Source: Pseudomonas massiliensis (GTDB lineage: Bacteria > Pseudomonadota > Gammaproteobacteria > Pseudomonadales > Pseudomonadaceae). From it: a stretch of 64,000 nt of DNA. The stretch is from NCBI RefSeq assembly GCF_000826105.1, contig NZ_CCYK01000004.1, forward strand, positions 186,001 through 250,000, read 5' to 3'. Made by a program: the position numbers and the translations under genes. Of the stretch, positions 29,867 to 38,851 are shown piece by piece; within the stretch, counting starts at the first letter, position 1, and the number at the start of each line of letters is the position of its first letter. The notes under the pieces were generated by a model. The model saw only the letters and a program-made list of their open reading frames with translations, made no database searches and was not told the origin of the DNA.

Positions 29867-30927
29867 TGCGGGTTCTGCTGATCAAGACGTCTTCCCTGGG
29901 GGACGTGATCCACGCCTTGCCCGCGTTGACCGACGCGGCCCGCGCCATCCCGGGCATTCGCTTCGACTGGGTGGTGGAGGAGGGCTTCCGTGAGATCCCC
30001 ACCTGGCACCCGGCGGTGGACAAGGTGATTCCGGTCGCCATCCGGCGCTGGCGCAAGGCGCCCTGGGCGACGGTCAAGAGTGGGGAATGGCGGCGCTTCA
30101 AGGCGCAGTTGCGCGAGCGTACCTATGACCTGGTGATCGACGCCCAGGGCCTGCTCAAAAGCGCCTGGTTGACGCGCTACGTGAAGGCGCCGGTGGCGGG
30201 GTTGGACAAGCGCTCGGCCCGGGAGCCCCTGGCCAGCCGCTTCTATGATCGCAAGCTTGGCGTCGCCCGAGGCCAGCATGCGGTGGAGCGGGTTCGCCAG
30301 CTGTTCGCCCTGGCGTTGGGTTACGACCTGCCTGATACCCTGGGCCAGTACGGACTCAGCCGCTCGCGGCAATTGGCGGTGCCCCACCCGGTGCCCTTCG
30401 TGGTGTTCCTGCACGGTACCACCTGGGACAGCAAGCACTGGCCCGAGGCTTATTGGCGCGAAATGGCCGAGCGCCTGGGGCTGGCCAACATCGGTGTGCG
30501 CCTGCCATGGGGCAACGAGGCTGAGTTTCGCCGCGCTCACCGGATCGCGGCTGGCCTGCACAATGTCGCCGTGCTGCCGAAGTTGAACCTGGCGGGGGTG
30601 GCCGAGGTGATGATCCAGTCCCGGGCCTGCGTCGCCGTGGACACCGGGCTGGGGCACCTGGCCGCCGCGCTGGATGTGCCCACCGTGTCGATCTACGGGC
30701 CTACCAATCCCGGCCTGACCGGCGCCTATGGCCGGGCCCAGGTCCATCTGGGCAGTGACTGGCCGTGCGCGCCCTGCCTGCAGAAAACCTGCACCTACAA
30801 GCCGACGCCAGAAGACCTGCGTCGGCACGATATCAAGCGCGAGTGGCCGCTGTGCTTCACTCGCGTCAATCCCGAACGAGTGGCAGGACGCCTGAGCGCG
30901 CTGTTGTTGGCTGAGGACCTGCGTTGA
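29866..30927 (+). CDS. waaC: ADP-heptose:LPS heptosyltransferase I
   Basis: Adds the first heptose to Kdo2-lipid A. The 353-residue GT9 protein starts at a GTG (29866) overlapping the waaF stop: MRVLLIKTSSLGDVIHALPAL, typical of WaaC. The donor site is seen in FLHGTTWDSKHWPE and in VDTGLGHLAAALDVPTVSIYGPTNPG. The C-terminus (CLQKTCTYKPTPEDLRR) carries the conserved cysteine-containing tail seen in Pseudomonas members. The stop overlaps the waaG start (TGATG), so the cluster is tightly coupled. Confidence 0.96.
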   Translation: MRVLLIKTSSLGDVIHALPALTDAARAIPGIRFDWVVEEGFREIPTWHPAVDKVIPVAIRRWRKAPWATVKSGEWRRFKAQLRERTYDLVIDAQGLLKSAWLTRYVKAPVAGLDKRSAREPLASRFYDRKLGVARGQHAVERVRQLFALALGYDLPDTLGQYGLSRSRQLAVPHPVPFVVFLHGTTWDSKHWPEAYWREMAERLGLANIGVRLPWGNEAEFRRAHRIAAGLHNVAVLPKLNLAGVAEVMIQSRACVAVDTGLGHLAAALDVPTVSIYGPTNPGLTGAYGRAQVHLGSDWPCAPCLQKTCTYKPTPEDLRRHDIKREWPLCFTRVNPERVAGRLSALLLAEDLR

Positions 30928-32051
30928 TGCATTTGGCTTTCGTGTTGTACAAATATTTTCCCTTCGGCGGCCTGCAGCGCGATTTCATGCGTATCGCTCT
31001 TGAATGCCAGGCCCGGGGCCATCAGATCAGGGTGTACACCCTGATCTGGGAGGGGGACGTGCCGCCAGGGTTCGAAGTGCTGGTCGCCCCGGTGAAAGCG
31101 CTGTTCAATCACCGCCGCAACGAAAAGCTCAGCGCCTGGATGGCTGCCGACCTGGCCCGGCGCCCGGTGGACCGGCTCATCGGCTTCAACAAGATGCCAG
31201 GGCTGGACCTGTACTACGCCGCTGACGGCTGTTTCGAGGACAAGGCGCAAACCCTGCGCAACGGGTTGTATCGCCGCTGGGGTCGCTACCGCCACTTCGC
31301 CGAGTATGAGCGCGCGGTCTTCGCGCCTGAAGCACGCACTGAAATCCTGATGATTTCCCAGGTTCAGCAGCCGCTGTTCGTGAAGCATTACGGCACGCCC
31401 GCGCAGCGCTTCCACTTGTTGCCGCCGGGTATCTCCCAGGATCGCCGCGCACCGGCCAACGCCGCGCAGGTCCGGGCCGCCTTCCGCGAGGAGTTCGGCC
31501 TGGGCGAAGACGAGCTGCTGCTGGTGCAGATCGGTTCAGGCTTCAAGACCAAAGGGGTGGATCGTTCCCTCAAGGCCTTGGCGGCGCTGCCAGCCGCCCT
31601 GCGCCAGCGCACGCGGCTGTTCGTGATAGGTCAGGACGACCCCAAGGTGTTCCAGCTGCAAAGCACTGCCCTGGGCCTGAATGATCAGGTCAGTTTCATG
31701 AAAGGGCGCAGCGATATACCGCGCTTCCTGCTCGGCGCTGATGTGCTGATCCACCCCGCTTACAACGAAAACACAGGCACCGTGCTGCTCGAAGCGGTGG
31801 TGGCCGGCCTGCCAGTGCTGGTGACCGAAGTGTGTGGCTATGCCCATTACATTGGCGAAGCCCAGGCTGGCATCGTGATACCCGAGCCGTTCGACCAGGC
31901 AGACCTCAACCGCCAGTTGCAGCGGATGCTCGAAGACAAGGCCGCGCGCGCTCAGTGGGGGCGCAATGGCCTGGCCTTTGCCGACAGCGCGGATTTGTAC
32001 AGCATGCCCCAGCACGCCGCCGACCTGATCCTGGCGGAGCGCCCCCAATGA
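30927..32051 (+). CDS. waaG: LPS core glycosyltransferase WaaG (GT4)
   Basis: A 374-residue GT4 transferase adding the first hexose (or galactosamine in P. aeruginosa) to heptose II. The protein begins MHLAFVLYKYFPFGGLQRDF. The ATG at 30927 overlaps the waaC TGA and is preferred to the TTG one codon upstream. The C-terminal donor domain has QIGSGFKTKGVDRSL and the E-x7-E motif in NENTGTVLLEAVVAGLPVL. Acceptor and donor sugar identity cannot be read from sequence. Its TGA overlaps the ATG of waaP. Confidence 0.93.
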   Translation: MHLAFVLYKYFPFGGLQRDFMRIALECQARGHQIRVYTLIWEGDVPPGFEVLVAPVKALFNHRRNEKLSAWMAADLARRPVDRLIGFNKMPGLDLYYAADGCFEDKAQTLRNGLYRRWGRYRHFAEYERAVFAPEARTEILMISQVQQPLFVKHYGTPAQRFHLLPPGISQDRRAPANAAQVRAAFREEFGLGEDELLLVQIGSGFKTKGVDRSLKALAALPAALRQRTRLFVIGQDDPKVFQLQSTALGLNDQVSFMKGRSDIPRFLLGADVLIHPAYNENTGTVLLEAVVAGLPVLVTEVCGYAHYIGEAQAGIVIPEPFDQADLNRQLQRMLEDKAARAQWGRNGLAFADSADLYSMPQHAADLILAERPQ

Positions 32052-32854
32052 AGGTGATGCTGCAGCCGCCGTTCGAGGCCCTCTGGGCCGGGGCCGACCC
32101 CTTCGTCGCGGTCGAGGCCTTGCAAGGCCAGGTCTACCGTGAGCTGGAGGGGCGTCGCACCCTGCGCACGGAAGTGGACGGCCGCGGCTATTTCGTCAAG
32201 ATTCACCGCGGCATCGGCTGGGGGGAGATCTTCAAGAACCTGTTCAGCGCCAAGCTGCCGGTGCTGGGTGCGGGCCAGGAGTGGGCGGCCATCGAGCGCC
32301 TGCACCAGGCAGGGGTGCCTACCATGACCGCCGTGGCCTACGGCGAGCGCGGCGCCAATCCTGCTGCCCAGCATTCGTTCATCGTCACCGAGGAACTGGC
32401 CCCCACCATCAGCCTCGAGGACTACAGCCTCGATTGGCGTGCCCAGCCGCCAGCACCGGCGGTGAAATGGGCGCTGATCCAGCGGGTGGCCGAGATGACG
32501 GGCGGCATGCATCGCGCTGGCGTCAATCACCGGGATTGTTACATCTGCCACTTCCTGCTGCACACGGACCGCCCCTTCGACCCGGCTAGCTTCAAGCTGT
32601 CGGTGATCGACCTGCACCGGGCCCAGACCCGCTCCCGGATCAGCCGCCGTTGGCGAGATAAGGACCTGGCCGCCCTCTATTTTTCCGCCTTGGACATCGG
32701 TCTGACGTCACGGGACAAGCTGCGCTTTCTTCGCGCGTACTTCCGGCGGCCGCTGCGCCAGGTGCTGGGTGACGAGGCGGCGTTGCTCGTCTGGCTGGAA
32801 GGCAAGGCGGCCAAGCTCTATGCGCGCAAGCAACGCTACGGAGACGCGCTCTGA
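32048..32854 (+). CDS. waaP: LPS core heptose (I) kinase WaaP
   Basis: WaaP phosphorylates heptose I of the inner core and is essential for outer-membrane integrity in P. aeruginosa. The ATG at 32048 overlaps the waaG stop (ATGA) and gives 268 residues starting MKVMLQPPFEALWAG. The eukaryotic-kinase-like fold is evident: a nucleotide-binding lysine region in GRGYFVKIHRG (about 45), the catalytic loop VNHRDCYICHFLL (about 158-170) and the metal-binding LSVIDLHRAQ (about 183-192). The next gene begins within its stop codon, and further kinase-like genes follow. Confidence 0.95.
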   Translation: MKVMLQPPFEALWAGADPFVAVEALQGQVYRELEGRRTLRTEVDGRGYFVKIHRGIGWGEIFKNLFSAKLPVLGAGQEWAAIERLHQAGVPTMTAVAYGERGANPAAQHSFIVTEELAPTISLEDYSLDWRAQPPAPAVKWALIQRVAEMTGGMHRAGVNHRDCYICHFLLHTDRPFDPASFKLSVIDLHRAQTRSRISRRWRDKDLAALYFSALDIGLTSRDKLRFLRAYFRRPLRQVLGDEAALLVWLEGKAAKLYARKQRYGDAL

Positions 32855-33588
32855 TGGCCGGCTGGAACCTGGACCCGGCCTTCGCGGGGCTGGATGGGAT
32901 ATTCGGCAGCCTGGACGCGGTTTTCGCCGCCCAGGGTGAACGCCTGACCCAGGACGCGCTGTCCGAATTGATCAAGGTCGACCATCAGGGCGCGGCCTAT
33001 TACGTCAAGCGCTATACCAGCGCCGGCAGGGGTTTGCGCCGCTACCTGGGCAAGCCCAGGGTCAAGGCCGAATGGCAGAACCTCAAGCGCTTCGCCAAGT
33101 GGGGCATCCCCACCGCCGAAGTGGTGGGCTTCGGCCTCGAGCGCGACGGGGGCTCCTTCGAGCGAGGCGCGATGATCACCCTGGGGCTGCCCGCCAGCGA
33201 AGATCTGCTCGCCCTGGTCAGGCAGCACGACCCACGGCTACGAGACCGGGCCTGGGTGAATCATGTGAGCCATCAACTGGCGCGGCATACGCGTACCCTG
33301 CATGACCATCATTTCACCCACAACGACCTCAAGTGGCGCAACCTGCTGGTGGACGACGCCGGAACGCTTTACCTGATCGATTGCCCCAACGGTGCGTTCT
33401 GGTGGGGATTCATGCTGCGCTATCGGATCACCAAGGACCTGGCCTGCCTGGACAAGGTTGCCAAATACCAGCTCTCGGCCACCCAGAGGCTGCGCTTCTA
33501 CCTCCAGTACCGGCGTCGCGACCGGCTCAATGCGGCGGACAAGAAGCGTATCCGCCATATCCTGAGTTTCTTCGAGGGGCGAGAATGA
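32854..33588 (+). CDS. wapP: LPS core kinase-like protein, WapP type (PA5008-like)
   Basis: A 244-residue WaaP/InaA-like kinase. The glycine-poor N-lobe has AAYYVKRYTSAGRG near residue 50. The catalytic loop HFTHNDLKWRNLLVDD near 152-167 keeps HxD and N. TLYLIDCPNGAFWW supplies the metal-binding Asp. In P. aeruginosa the gene in this position (PA5008, WapP) is thought to phosphorylate heptose II; that role here is inferred from order. The start ATG overlaps the waaP stop and its own stop overlaps the next start (ATGA), so the genes are translationally coupled. Confidence 0.8.
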   Translation: MAGWNLDPAFAGLDGIFGSLDAVFAAQGERLTQDALSELIKVDHQGAAYYVKRYTSAGRGLRRYLGKPRVKAEWQNLKRFAKWGIPTAEVVGFGLERDGGSFERGAMITLGLPASEDLLALVRQHDPRLRDRAWVNHVSHQLARHTRTLHDHHFTHNDLKWRNLLVDDAGTLYLIDCPNGAFWWGFMLRYRITKDLACLDKVAKYQLSATQRLRFYLQYRRRDRLNAADKKRIRHILSFFEGRE

Positions 33589-34337
33589 AGCCTTTTATCG
33601 CGGCAGATGCCCAGTCGCTCCTGGCCGCCCATGGCCTGGCCGACTTCGACACACTCTGGGCTCTGCCTTTGACCGCGGTGGACGAAGCCAACACCGGGCG
33701 CGGCGGATGGAGCCAGGTATTTCGCCTGGACCTGGCCGGGCATGGTTTTTACCTCAAGCGCCAGGCCAACTACCTGACCCGCAGCCTGCGCCATCCCCTG
33801 GGTGAACCTACCGTGACCCGGGAGTTTCGCAATATTCGCCTCTACCAGCAGCTGGGCATCCCCGCGCTGCAGGCCAGTTATTTCGCCGAACGGCGACAGG
33901 GCGGAGAATGGCAAGGGATGCTGTTGACCCGAGGCCTGGATGACTGGAGCGAGCTTGGCGCCTGGTTGGCGCAATGGCCAGTGCTGACGCCTCCGCGTCG
34001 CGGCGCGCTGGTCGCGGCTTGTGGCCAGCTCGCGCGTCGCTTGCATGACGCGGGCCTGGTCCACGGCTGCTTCTATCCCAAGCATATCTTCTTGCGGGCC
34101 GCTGGCGAGGGCTTCGAAGCCTGCCTGATCGACCTGGAGAAAACCCGCCGCGCCTGGTTTGGCCAGCGGGACCGCGTGCGTGATCTGGAGCCTCTGCTGC
34201 GCCGGGCCGCTGCCTGGGGCGAGGCGGATATCCGGGGCTTCCTGACAGCCTACCTAGGCGTGCCGGGTACCGACGCCCGGGTCACGACCTGGATGGAGCG
34301 ATTGGTGGCGCGTCGGCGCCATAAGGAAACCCGCTGA
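33585..34337 (+). CDS. wapQ: LPS core kinase-like protein, WapQ type (PA5007-like)
   Basis: A 250-residue kinase-like protein beginning MKPFIAADAQSLLAAHG; the ATG at 33585 overlaps the preceding TGA. A likely N-lobe lysine is in FYLKRQANYLTRS near residue 52. The catalytic loop is altered to VHGCFYPKHIFLR (about 161-173), lacking the usual Asp of HxD, while FEACLIDLEKTRRAW retains the metal-binding Asp. Activity is therefore less certain than for its two upstream neighbours. By position it corresponds to PA5007 (WapQ). The next gene begins in its stop codon. Confidence 0.75.
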   Translation: MKPFIAADAQSLLAAHGLADFDTLWALPLTAVDEANTGRGGWSQVFRLDLAGHGFYLKRQANYLTRSLRHPLGEPTVTREFRNIRLYQQLGIPALQASYFAERRQGGEWQGMLLTRGLDDWSELGAWLAQWPVLTPPRRGALVAACGQLARRLHDAGLVHGCFYPKHIFLRAAGEGFEACLIDLEKTRRAWFGQRDRVRDLEPLLRRAAAWGEADIRGFLTAYLGVPGTDARVTTWMERLVARRRHKETR

Positions 34338-35776
34338 TGGATTTGCAAAACCTGGCGCGCGCCGGTCGCGCCCCGACGCTGCCGATGAGCATTGAACTGG
34401 AAGACGCCGCCGGCCCGGCGCAGCTGCAATTGCTCAGCCTGCTGCGGGTCTTGCCCGGGCAGCGCTATGTGGGCGCCGGAGTGTGGCGCGGCCGTGCCGT
34501 GCTTGCCAAATTGTTGGTAGGTCCTCGTGCCCCCCGTCAGTTCCAGCGTGAACGCGAGGGCGCCCGCTTGTTGGCGGCCCAGGGGCTGGCCACGCCGACC
34601 CTGCTGGCTGATGGCCTACGGCCAGGTCAGGGTGGCTGGTTGCTGTTCGAATTTCTCGAGCAAGGGCAAAGCCTGGCTGATGCCTGGGCGCAAGTGGAAA
34701 GCCTGCCGCCCTTGGCCGATGCCCAGACAGAAGTGATCGCCGAGGCGTTGCAGGCCATCGCCGGCATGCATGCCAAAGGGTTGTGGCAGGAGGATCTGCA
34801 CCTGGACAACCTGCTGCGCAGCGGCGGTAGGGTCTATGTGGTCGATGGTGGCGGCGTGCGCGCCGAGCAGCCAGGCCAGCCCCTCTCGCGTCAACGCGTG
34901 CTGGAAAACCTGGGGGTGTTTTTCGCCCAGCTTCCCCAGGCGCTGGCGCCTTGCCTGGAAGAGCTGCTGGTGTACTACCTCTTGGCCAACAGCGAGCATG
35001 CGCTGCCCCTGGAGGCGTTGCAAAAGCAGATCGACAAGGTGCGAGCCTGGCGGCTACGAGACCTGCTGGCCAAGGCCGGTCGGGATTGCACCCTGTTCAG
35101 CGTGAAGCAAGGCCCGTCGTTGCTGCAAGCGACGCCCCGCGATCAGGAAGCGGCCATGGCGCCCGTGCTGGCCGACCCTGACCGGCTCATCGACCAGGGC
35201 CACCTCTACAAGACCGGCGGCGCTGCCACGGTCGCCCGGGTCAATGCCAATGGTCGAGTATTGCTCATCAAGCGCTACAACATCAAAGGGGTCGCCCACT
35301 GGTTCAAGCGCTTCTGGCGCCCCAGTCGGGCCTGGCATTCCTGGATCGAGGCGCAACGGCTGATGTTTCTGGGATTCGCCACGCCGCGCCCCCTGGCTGT
35401 GCAGGAGCGTCGTACCCTTGGGCTGCGGGGCAAGGCTTACCTGGTGACGGAGCACTTGCAAGGGCCCGACCTGATGCACTGCTTCAGTGGCCATGTGCAA
35501 GACGGGCAGGTGCCCGAAGCGCAACTGGCAGCCTTGGACGAACTGTTCGCCGGGCTGATCCGTGAGCGCATCAGCCATGGCGACCTTAAGGCCCATAACC
35601 TGTTCTGGGAGAACGGCCGCTGGGCCCTGATCGACCTGGACGCCATGCAGCAGCATGGCACTGCTGGCAGCTTCGCGCAGGCCTATGCCCGTGACCGAGC
35701 CCGTTTCCTGCGCAACTGGCCGGCAACCAGCGCACTGCACCGGGTGCTGGACGAGCGCTTGCCACGCTTGGGCTGA
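34337..35776 (+). CDS. Tandem double kinase-like protein of the LPS core cluster (PA5006-like)
   Basis: A 479-residue protein that carries two kinase-like halves. The first half has LWQEDLHLDNLLRSGG near residue 150 followed by YVVDGGGV; the second has RISHGDLKAHNLFWENG near 410 followed by ALIDLDAMQ. Both halves keep an (E/G)DL plus N catalytic loop, and the second a clear IDLD metal site. Nucleotide-binding lysines are visible in VLAKLLVGPRA and LLIKRYNIKGV. The protein has no signal peptide or membrane helix. The substrate is not known; a core sugar is likely from context. It ends the tightly overlapping kinase run; a 203-base gap follows before the carbamoyltransferase. Confidence 0.75.
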   Translation: MDLQNLARAGRAPTLPMSIELEDAAGPAQLQLLSLLRVLPGQRYVGAGVWRGRAVLAKLLVGPRAPRQFQREREGARLLAAQGLATPTLLADGLRPGQGGWLLFEFLEQGQSLADAWAQVESLPPLADAQTEVIAEALQAIAGMHAKGLWQEDLHLDNLLRSGGRVYVVDGGGVRAEQPGQPLSRQRVLENLGVFFAQLPQALAPCLEELLVYYLLANSEHALPLEALQKQIDKVRAWRLRDLLAKAGRDCTLFSVKQGPSLLQATPRDQEAAMAPVLADPDRLIDQGHLYKTGGAATVARVNANGRVLLIKRYNIKGVAHWFKRFWRPSRAWHSWIEAQRLMFLGFATPRPLAVQERRTLGLRGKAYLVTEHLQGPDLMHCFSGHVQDGQVPEAQLAALDELFAGLIRERISHGDLKAHNLFWENGRWALIDLDAMQQHGTAGSFAQAYARDRARFLRNWPATSALHRVLDERLPRLG

Positions 35777-35881
35777 GTCGCCAAGGGGGCGGATGAAAGG
35801 GCGGCAAAGCCGGATCGCTATCACCTGCCCACCGATGCTCAGGTAGCGCTGGCCGCTGACTTCCCTAGCTGTCCATAGGTA

Positions 35882-35908
35882 TTGGCCCGGCGGCGGTTGG
35901 GTTATACT
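35882..35908 (+). promoter_or_regulatory. Candidate promoter before the carbamoyltransferase gene
   Basis: TTGGCC (35882-35887) and TATACT (35903-35908) are separated by 15 bases, about 70 bases before the start codon. The -10 is good, the -35 and spacing are poor. The 203-base gap after the overlapping kinase genes supports a new transcription start here. Confidence 0.35.
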
Positions 35909-35979
35909 CCCGCGTTTTCGATCAACAGCAATACCTGCGCCTTGCTGGGCGCGTATTGAGTACACAGAGGCTCTGACCC

Positions 35980-37737
35980 TTGGCATTGACGATTCTCGGG
36001 CTGTCCGGCGCCCTCAGCCACGACCCCTCCGCTGCGTTGTATATCGACGGCAAGCTGATCGCGGCCGCCGAAGAAGAGCGCTTCGTGCGAGACAAGCATG
36101 CCAAGAACCGCATGCCCTACGAGTCGGCAAAGTTCTGCCTGGAGCAGGCCGGCATCACTCCGGCCGACGTCGATGTGGTCGCCATTCCGTTCGCGCCCAT
36201 CAGCCTGTTCGGCGAGGCCCGCTGGCATTATGCGAAACGCTACTGGTACGCGCCGGACCGGGCCCTGGACGCGTTGCTCATGGGCAACCGTCGCTACAAG
36301 CGCTACCGCAGGAAGATCGTCTGGTGCCTGGAGCAGCTTGGCTTCGACCCGAAGAAGGTCAAGATCGAGCCGGTCGAGCACCACCTCGCCCACGCCTCAA
36401 GCGCCTATCATTGCTCCGGCTTCACCGAGAAAACCGCCATTCTCGGGATCGACGGCAAGGGTGAGTACGCCACCACCTTCTTCGGCTATGGCGAGAACGG
36501 GAAGATCCACAAGCTCAAGGAATTCTACGACCCGGACTCCCTGGGCGGCCTCTATGGCGCGATCACCGAATTCCTCGGTTTCGAGATGCTCGACGGTGAG
36601 TTCAAGGTCATGGGCATGGCGCCCTTTGGTGACGCCAGCAAGTATGACTTCTCCCGCCTGGCCAGCTTCGAGAACGGCGAGCTGGTGATCAACACCGAAT
36701 ACGCCAACGTGATCGGCCTGCGGCGCTACAAGGAGAAAGGCAAGGGCTTCTACTTCTCGCCCAAGCTGATCGAGTGGCTGGGGCCCAAGCGCGAAGGTGA
36801 CATCGCCGACGAGCCGTACATCCACTACGCCGCCAGCATGCAGGCGCTGTTCGAAAAGCTTGCCCTGCAGATGATCGACCACTACCTGGGCGACATCCTC
36901 AAGGAAACCGGCAAGCTGGCGTTCGCGGGCGGTTGCGCCCTGAACGTGAAGCTGAACCAGAAGATCATCGCCCGGCCAGACGTGAAGGAGCTGTTCGTGC
37001 AGCCGGCCTCCGGCGACGCCGGAACCGCCGTGGGCGCAGCCGCCTACGTGTCCCATGCGCGTGGCGTGCCGGTGGAGAAGATGGAGCACGTCTACCTCGG
37101 CCCTTCCTATTCCAACGAAGACGTGATCGCCGCCTGTGCTCGTCATCCGAGCAAGCCGGCCTGGCGCCAGATCGACGACATGCCCCAGCGCATCGCCAGG
37201 ATCATGGTCGACGGCAACCCTGTAGCCTGGTTCCAAGGGCGAATGGAGTTCGGCCCGCGGGCCCTTGGCGGCCGCTCGATCATCGGTTGCCCGAGCGTGC
37301 CGGGCGTGGCCGACCGCATCAACGAGCAGATCAAGTTCCGCGAGCGCTGGCGCCCCTTCTGTCCATCGATGCTGGACACGGTGGCCCCGCAGATGATCAA
37401 GGTGGATCATCCGGCGCCCTTCATGACCTTCACCTTCGAAGTGGCCGAGGAGTGGAAAACCCGCGTACCGGAAGTCGTGCACGAAGACGGCACCTCCCGC
37501 GCCCAGGTGCTCAAGCGCGAATACAACCCACGCTACTACGACATGATGAAAGCCCTGGAAGAGCTGACAGGTAACGGCGTGTCGCTGAATACGTCGCTCA
37601 ATCGCCGTGGCGAGCCGATGATCTGTTCGCCTACGGATGCCCTGAACATGTTCTTTGGCTCCGACCTGCAATACCTGATCATGGAAGACATTCTGGTGGT
37701 GAAGGAAGGCGCGAACGCCTATGACACAGGCGCCTGA
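35980..37737 (+). CDS. wapO: LPS core carbamoyltransferase, WapO type (PA5005-like)
   Basis: A 585-residue NodU/HypF-related O-carbamoyltransferase that would transfer carbamoyl from carbamoyl phosphate; P. aeruginosa core heptose II carries a carbamoyl group attributed to this gene. The start is TTG at 35980 (MALTILGLSGALSHDPSAAL) with AGAGG about 10 bases upstream; no ATG fits the family N-terminus. The Kae1-like N-domain shows AAAEEERFVRDKH and the metal-binding HHLAHASSAYHCSGF near residue 130. The C-domain carries MEFGPRALGGRSIIG and FRERWRPFCPSML. The coding sequence overlaps the next gene by 17 bases. Confidence 0.88.
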   Translation: MALTILGLSGALSHDPSAALYIDGKLIAAAEEERFVRDKHAKNRMPYESAKFCLEQAGITPADVDVVAIPFAPISLFGEARWHYAKRYWYAPDRALDALLMGNRRYKRYRRKIVWCLEQLGFDPKKVKIEPVEHHLAHASSAYHCSGFTEKTAILGIDGKGEYATTFFGYGENGKIHKLKEFYDPDSLGGLYGAITEFLGFEMLDGEFKVMGMAPFGDASKYDFSRLASFENGELVINTEYANVIGLRRYKEKGKGFYFSPKLIEWLGPKREGDIADEPYIHYAASMQALFEKLALQMIDHYLGDILKETGKLAFAGGCALNVKLNQKIIARPDVKELFVQPASGDAGTAVGAAAYVSHARGVPVEKMEHVYLGPSYSNEDVIAACARHPSKPAWRQIDDMPQRIARIMVDGNPVAWFQGRMEFGPRALGGRSIIGCPSVPGVADRINEQIKFRERWRPFCPSMLDTVAPQMIKVDHPAPFMTFTFEVAEEWKTRVPEVVHEDGTSRAQVLKREYNPRYYDMMKALEELTGNGVSLNTSLNRRGEPMICSPTDALNMFFGSDLQYLIMEDILVVKEGANAYDTGA

Positions 37738-38851
37738 GCGGCGGGTACTGCAGTTCTGCCACGGCTATGACGGCCCGTTCCTGGACTGTGCCCGGCAGTA
37801 CGCGAGCCTTTTCACTGGAAGCGGCCATGCGGTCACCACGGTGTTTCTGACCGGCCGTGCCAGCGATGAGGTGGCCGCGGCCTGCGCGTCGGCCGAGGTG
37901 CTGTTCCTCGAGCTGTCCTCCAAGGATGTGCGTGGCCTGAAGCTGGGCGCCATCGCCCGGCTTCGCCGCATCGTCGCCGAGCGCGATTTCGCGTTCTGCA
38001 TCGCTCACCGTTTCAAGCCCATCTACGTCGCCCTGCTGGCGACCCAACTGCCGGTGCTGGGCGTGCATCACGCTTTCGGCGATTACCAGCGCCGTGGGCG
38101 GCGGCTGTTTGCGAACCTGTTCCGGCGGCGACTGAGCCTGCTGGGCGTATCCGATGCGGTACGCGACGACATTCGTCGATGCCTGTCCGACTGGCCGGCC
38201 GAGCGTATCCAGACCCTCTACAACCGGGTGGACGTGACTGCCCGGCAGCAGGCTCTGTTGAGCCCAGCGCAGGCGCGAGAGGCCTTGGGGCTGCCGGCCG
38301 ATGCCTGGGTGGTAGGCAACGTAGGGCGGCTTCATCCCGACAAGGACCAGGCCACCCTGCTGCGGGGCTTCGCCCAGGCCTTGCCTGGCCTGCCCCAAGG
38401 AGCCTGTCTGGTGATCATGGGCGAAGGTCGGCTCGAGGGTGCGCTCAAGCGTCTGGCTGAAGAGCTGGGCATCATGGCCCAGGTTCGCTTCACCGGGCAG
38501 GTGCCGAGCGCTACCCGCTATTTCCGCGCCTTCGATGTATTTGCCTTGAGTTCAGACCACGAGCCCTTCGGCATGGTATTGCTTGAGGCCATGGTCGCTG
38601 GCGTGCCTATTCTTGCCACCGCTTGTGGTGGCGCCCGGGAAGTAGTCGAAGGCGCCGGCCTGCTATTTCCCCTGGGCGACGCCACCGCCTTGGCGCAAGC
38701 GCTGCTGGAAGTGGCCAACTACGGGCCGGGTTGCCGTGACGCCTTGGCGGCCAGCATGGCCGAGCGACTGCAGGCACGCTTCAGCGATCAGGCGGTCCGT
38801 GAAGCCTTCTGGCGCCTGCCGGCGCTGGCAGGGCTGGACGCGACCGTATGA
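37721..38851 (+). CDS. wapH: LPS core GT4 glycosyltransferase, WapH type (PA5004-like)
   Basis: A 376-residue GT4 glycosyltransferase starting MTQAPERRVLQFCHGYDGPF. The donor domain is typical: VVGNVGRLHPDKDQATLLRG near residue 195 and the E-x7-E region SDHEPFGMVLLEAMVAGVPIL near 283. In P. aeruginosa the gene in this position, wapH, adds a glucose of the outer core; the donor and linkage here are inferred only from order. It overlaps the carbamoyltransferase gene by 17 bases and the next gene by 4 bases. Confidence 0.8.
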   Translation: MTQAPERRVLQFCHGYDGPFLDCARQYASLFTGSGHAVTTVFLTGRASDEVAAACASAEVLFLELSSKDVRGLKLGAIARLRRIVAERDFAFCIAHRFKPIYVALLATQLPVLGVHHAFGDYQRRGRRLFANLFRRRLSLLGVSDAVRDDIRRCLSDWPAERIQTLYNRVDVTARQQALLSPAQAREALGLPADAWVVGNVGRLHPDKDQATLLRGFAQALPGLPQGACLVIMGEGRLEGALKRLAEELGIMAQVRFTGQVPSATRYFRAFDVFALSSDHEPFGMVLLEAMVAGVPILATACGGAREVVEGAGLLFPLGDATALAQALLEVANYGPGCRDALAASMAERLQARFSDQAVREAFWRLPALAGLDATV

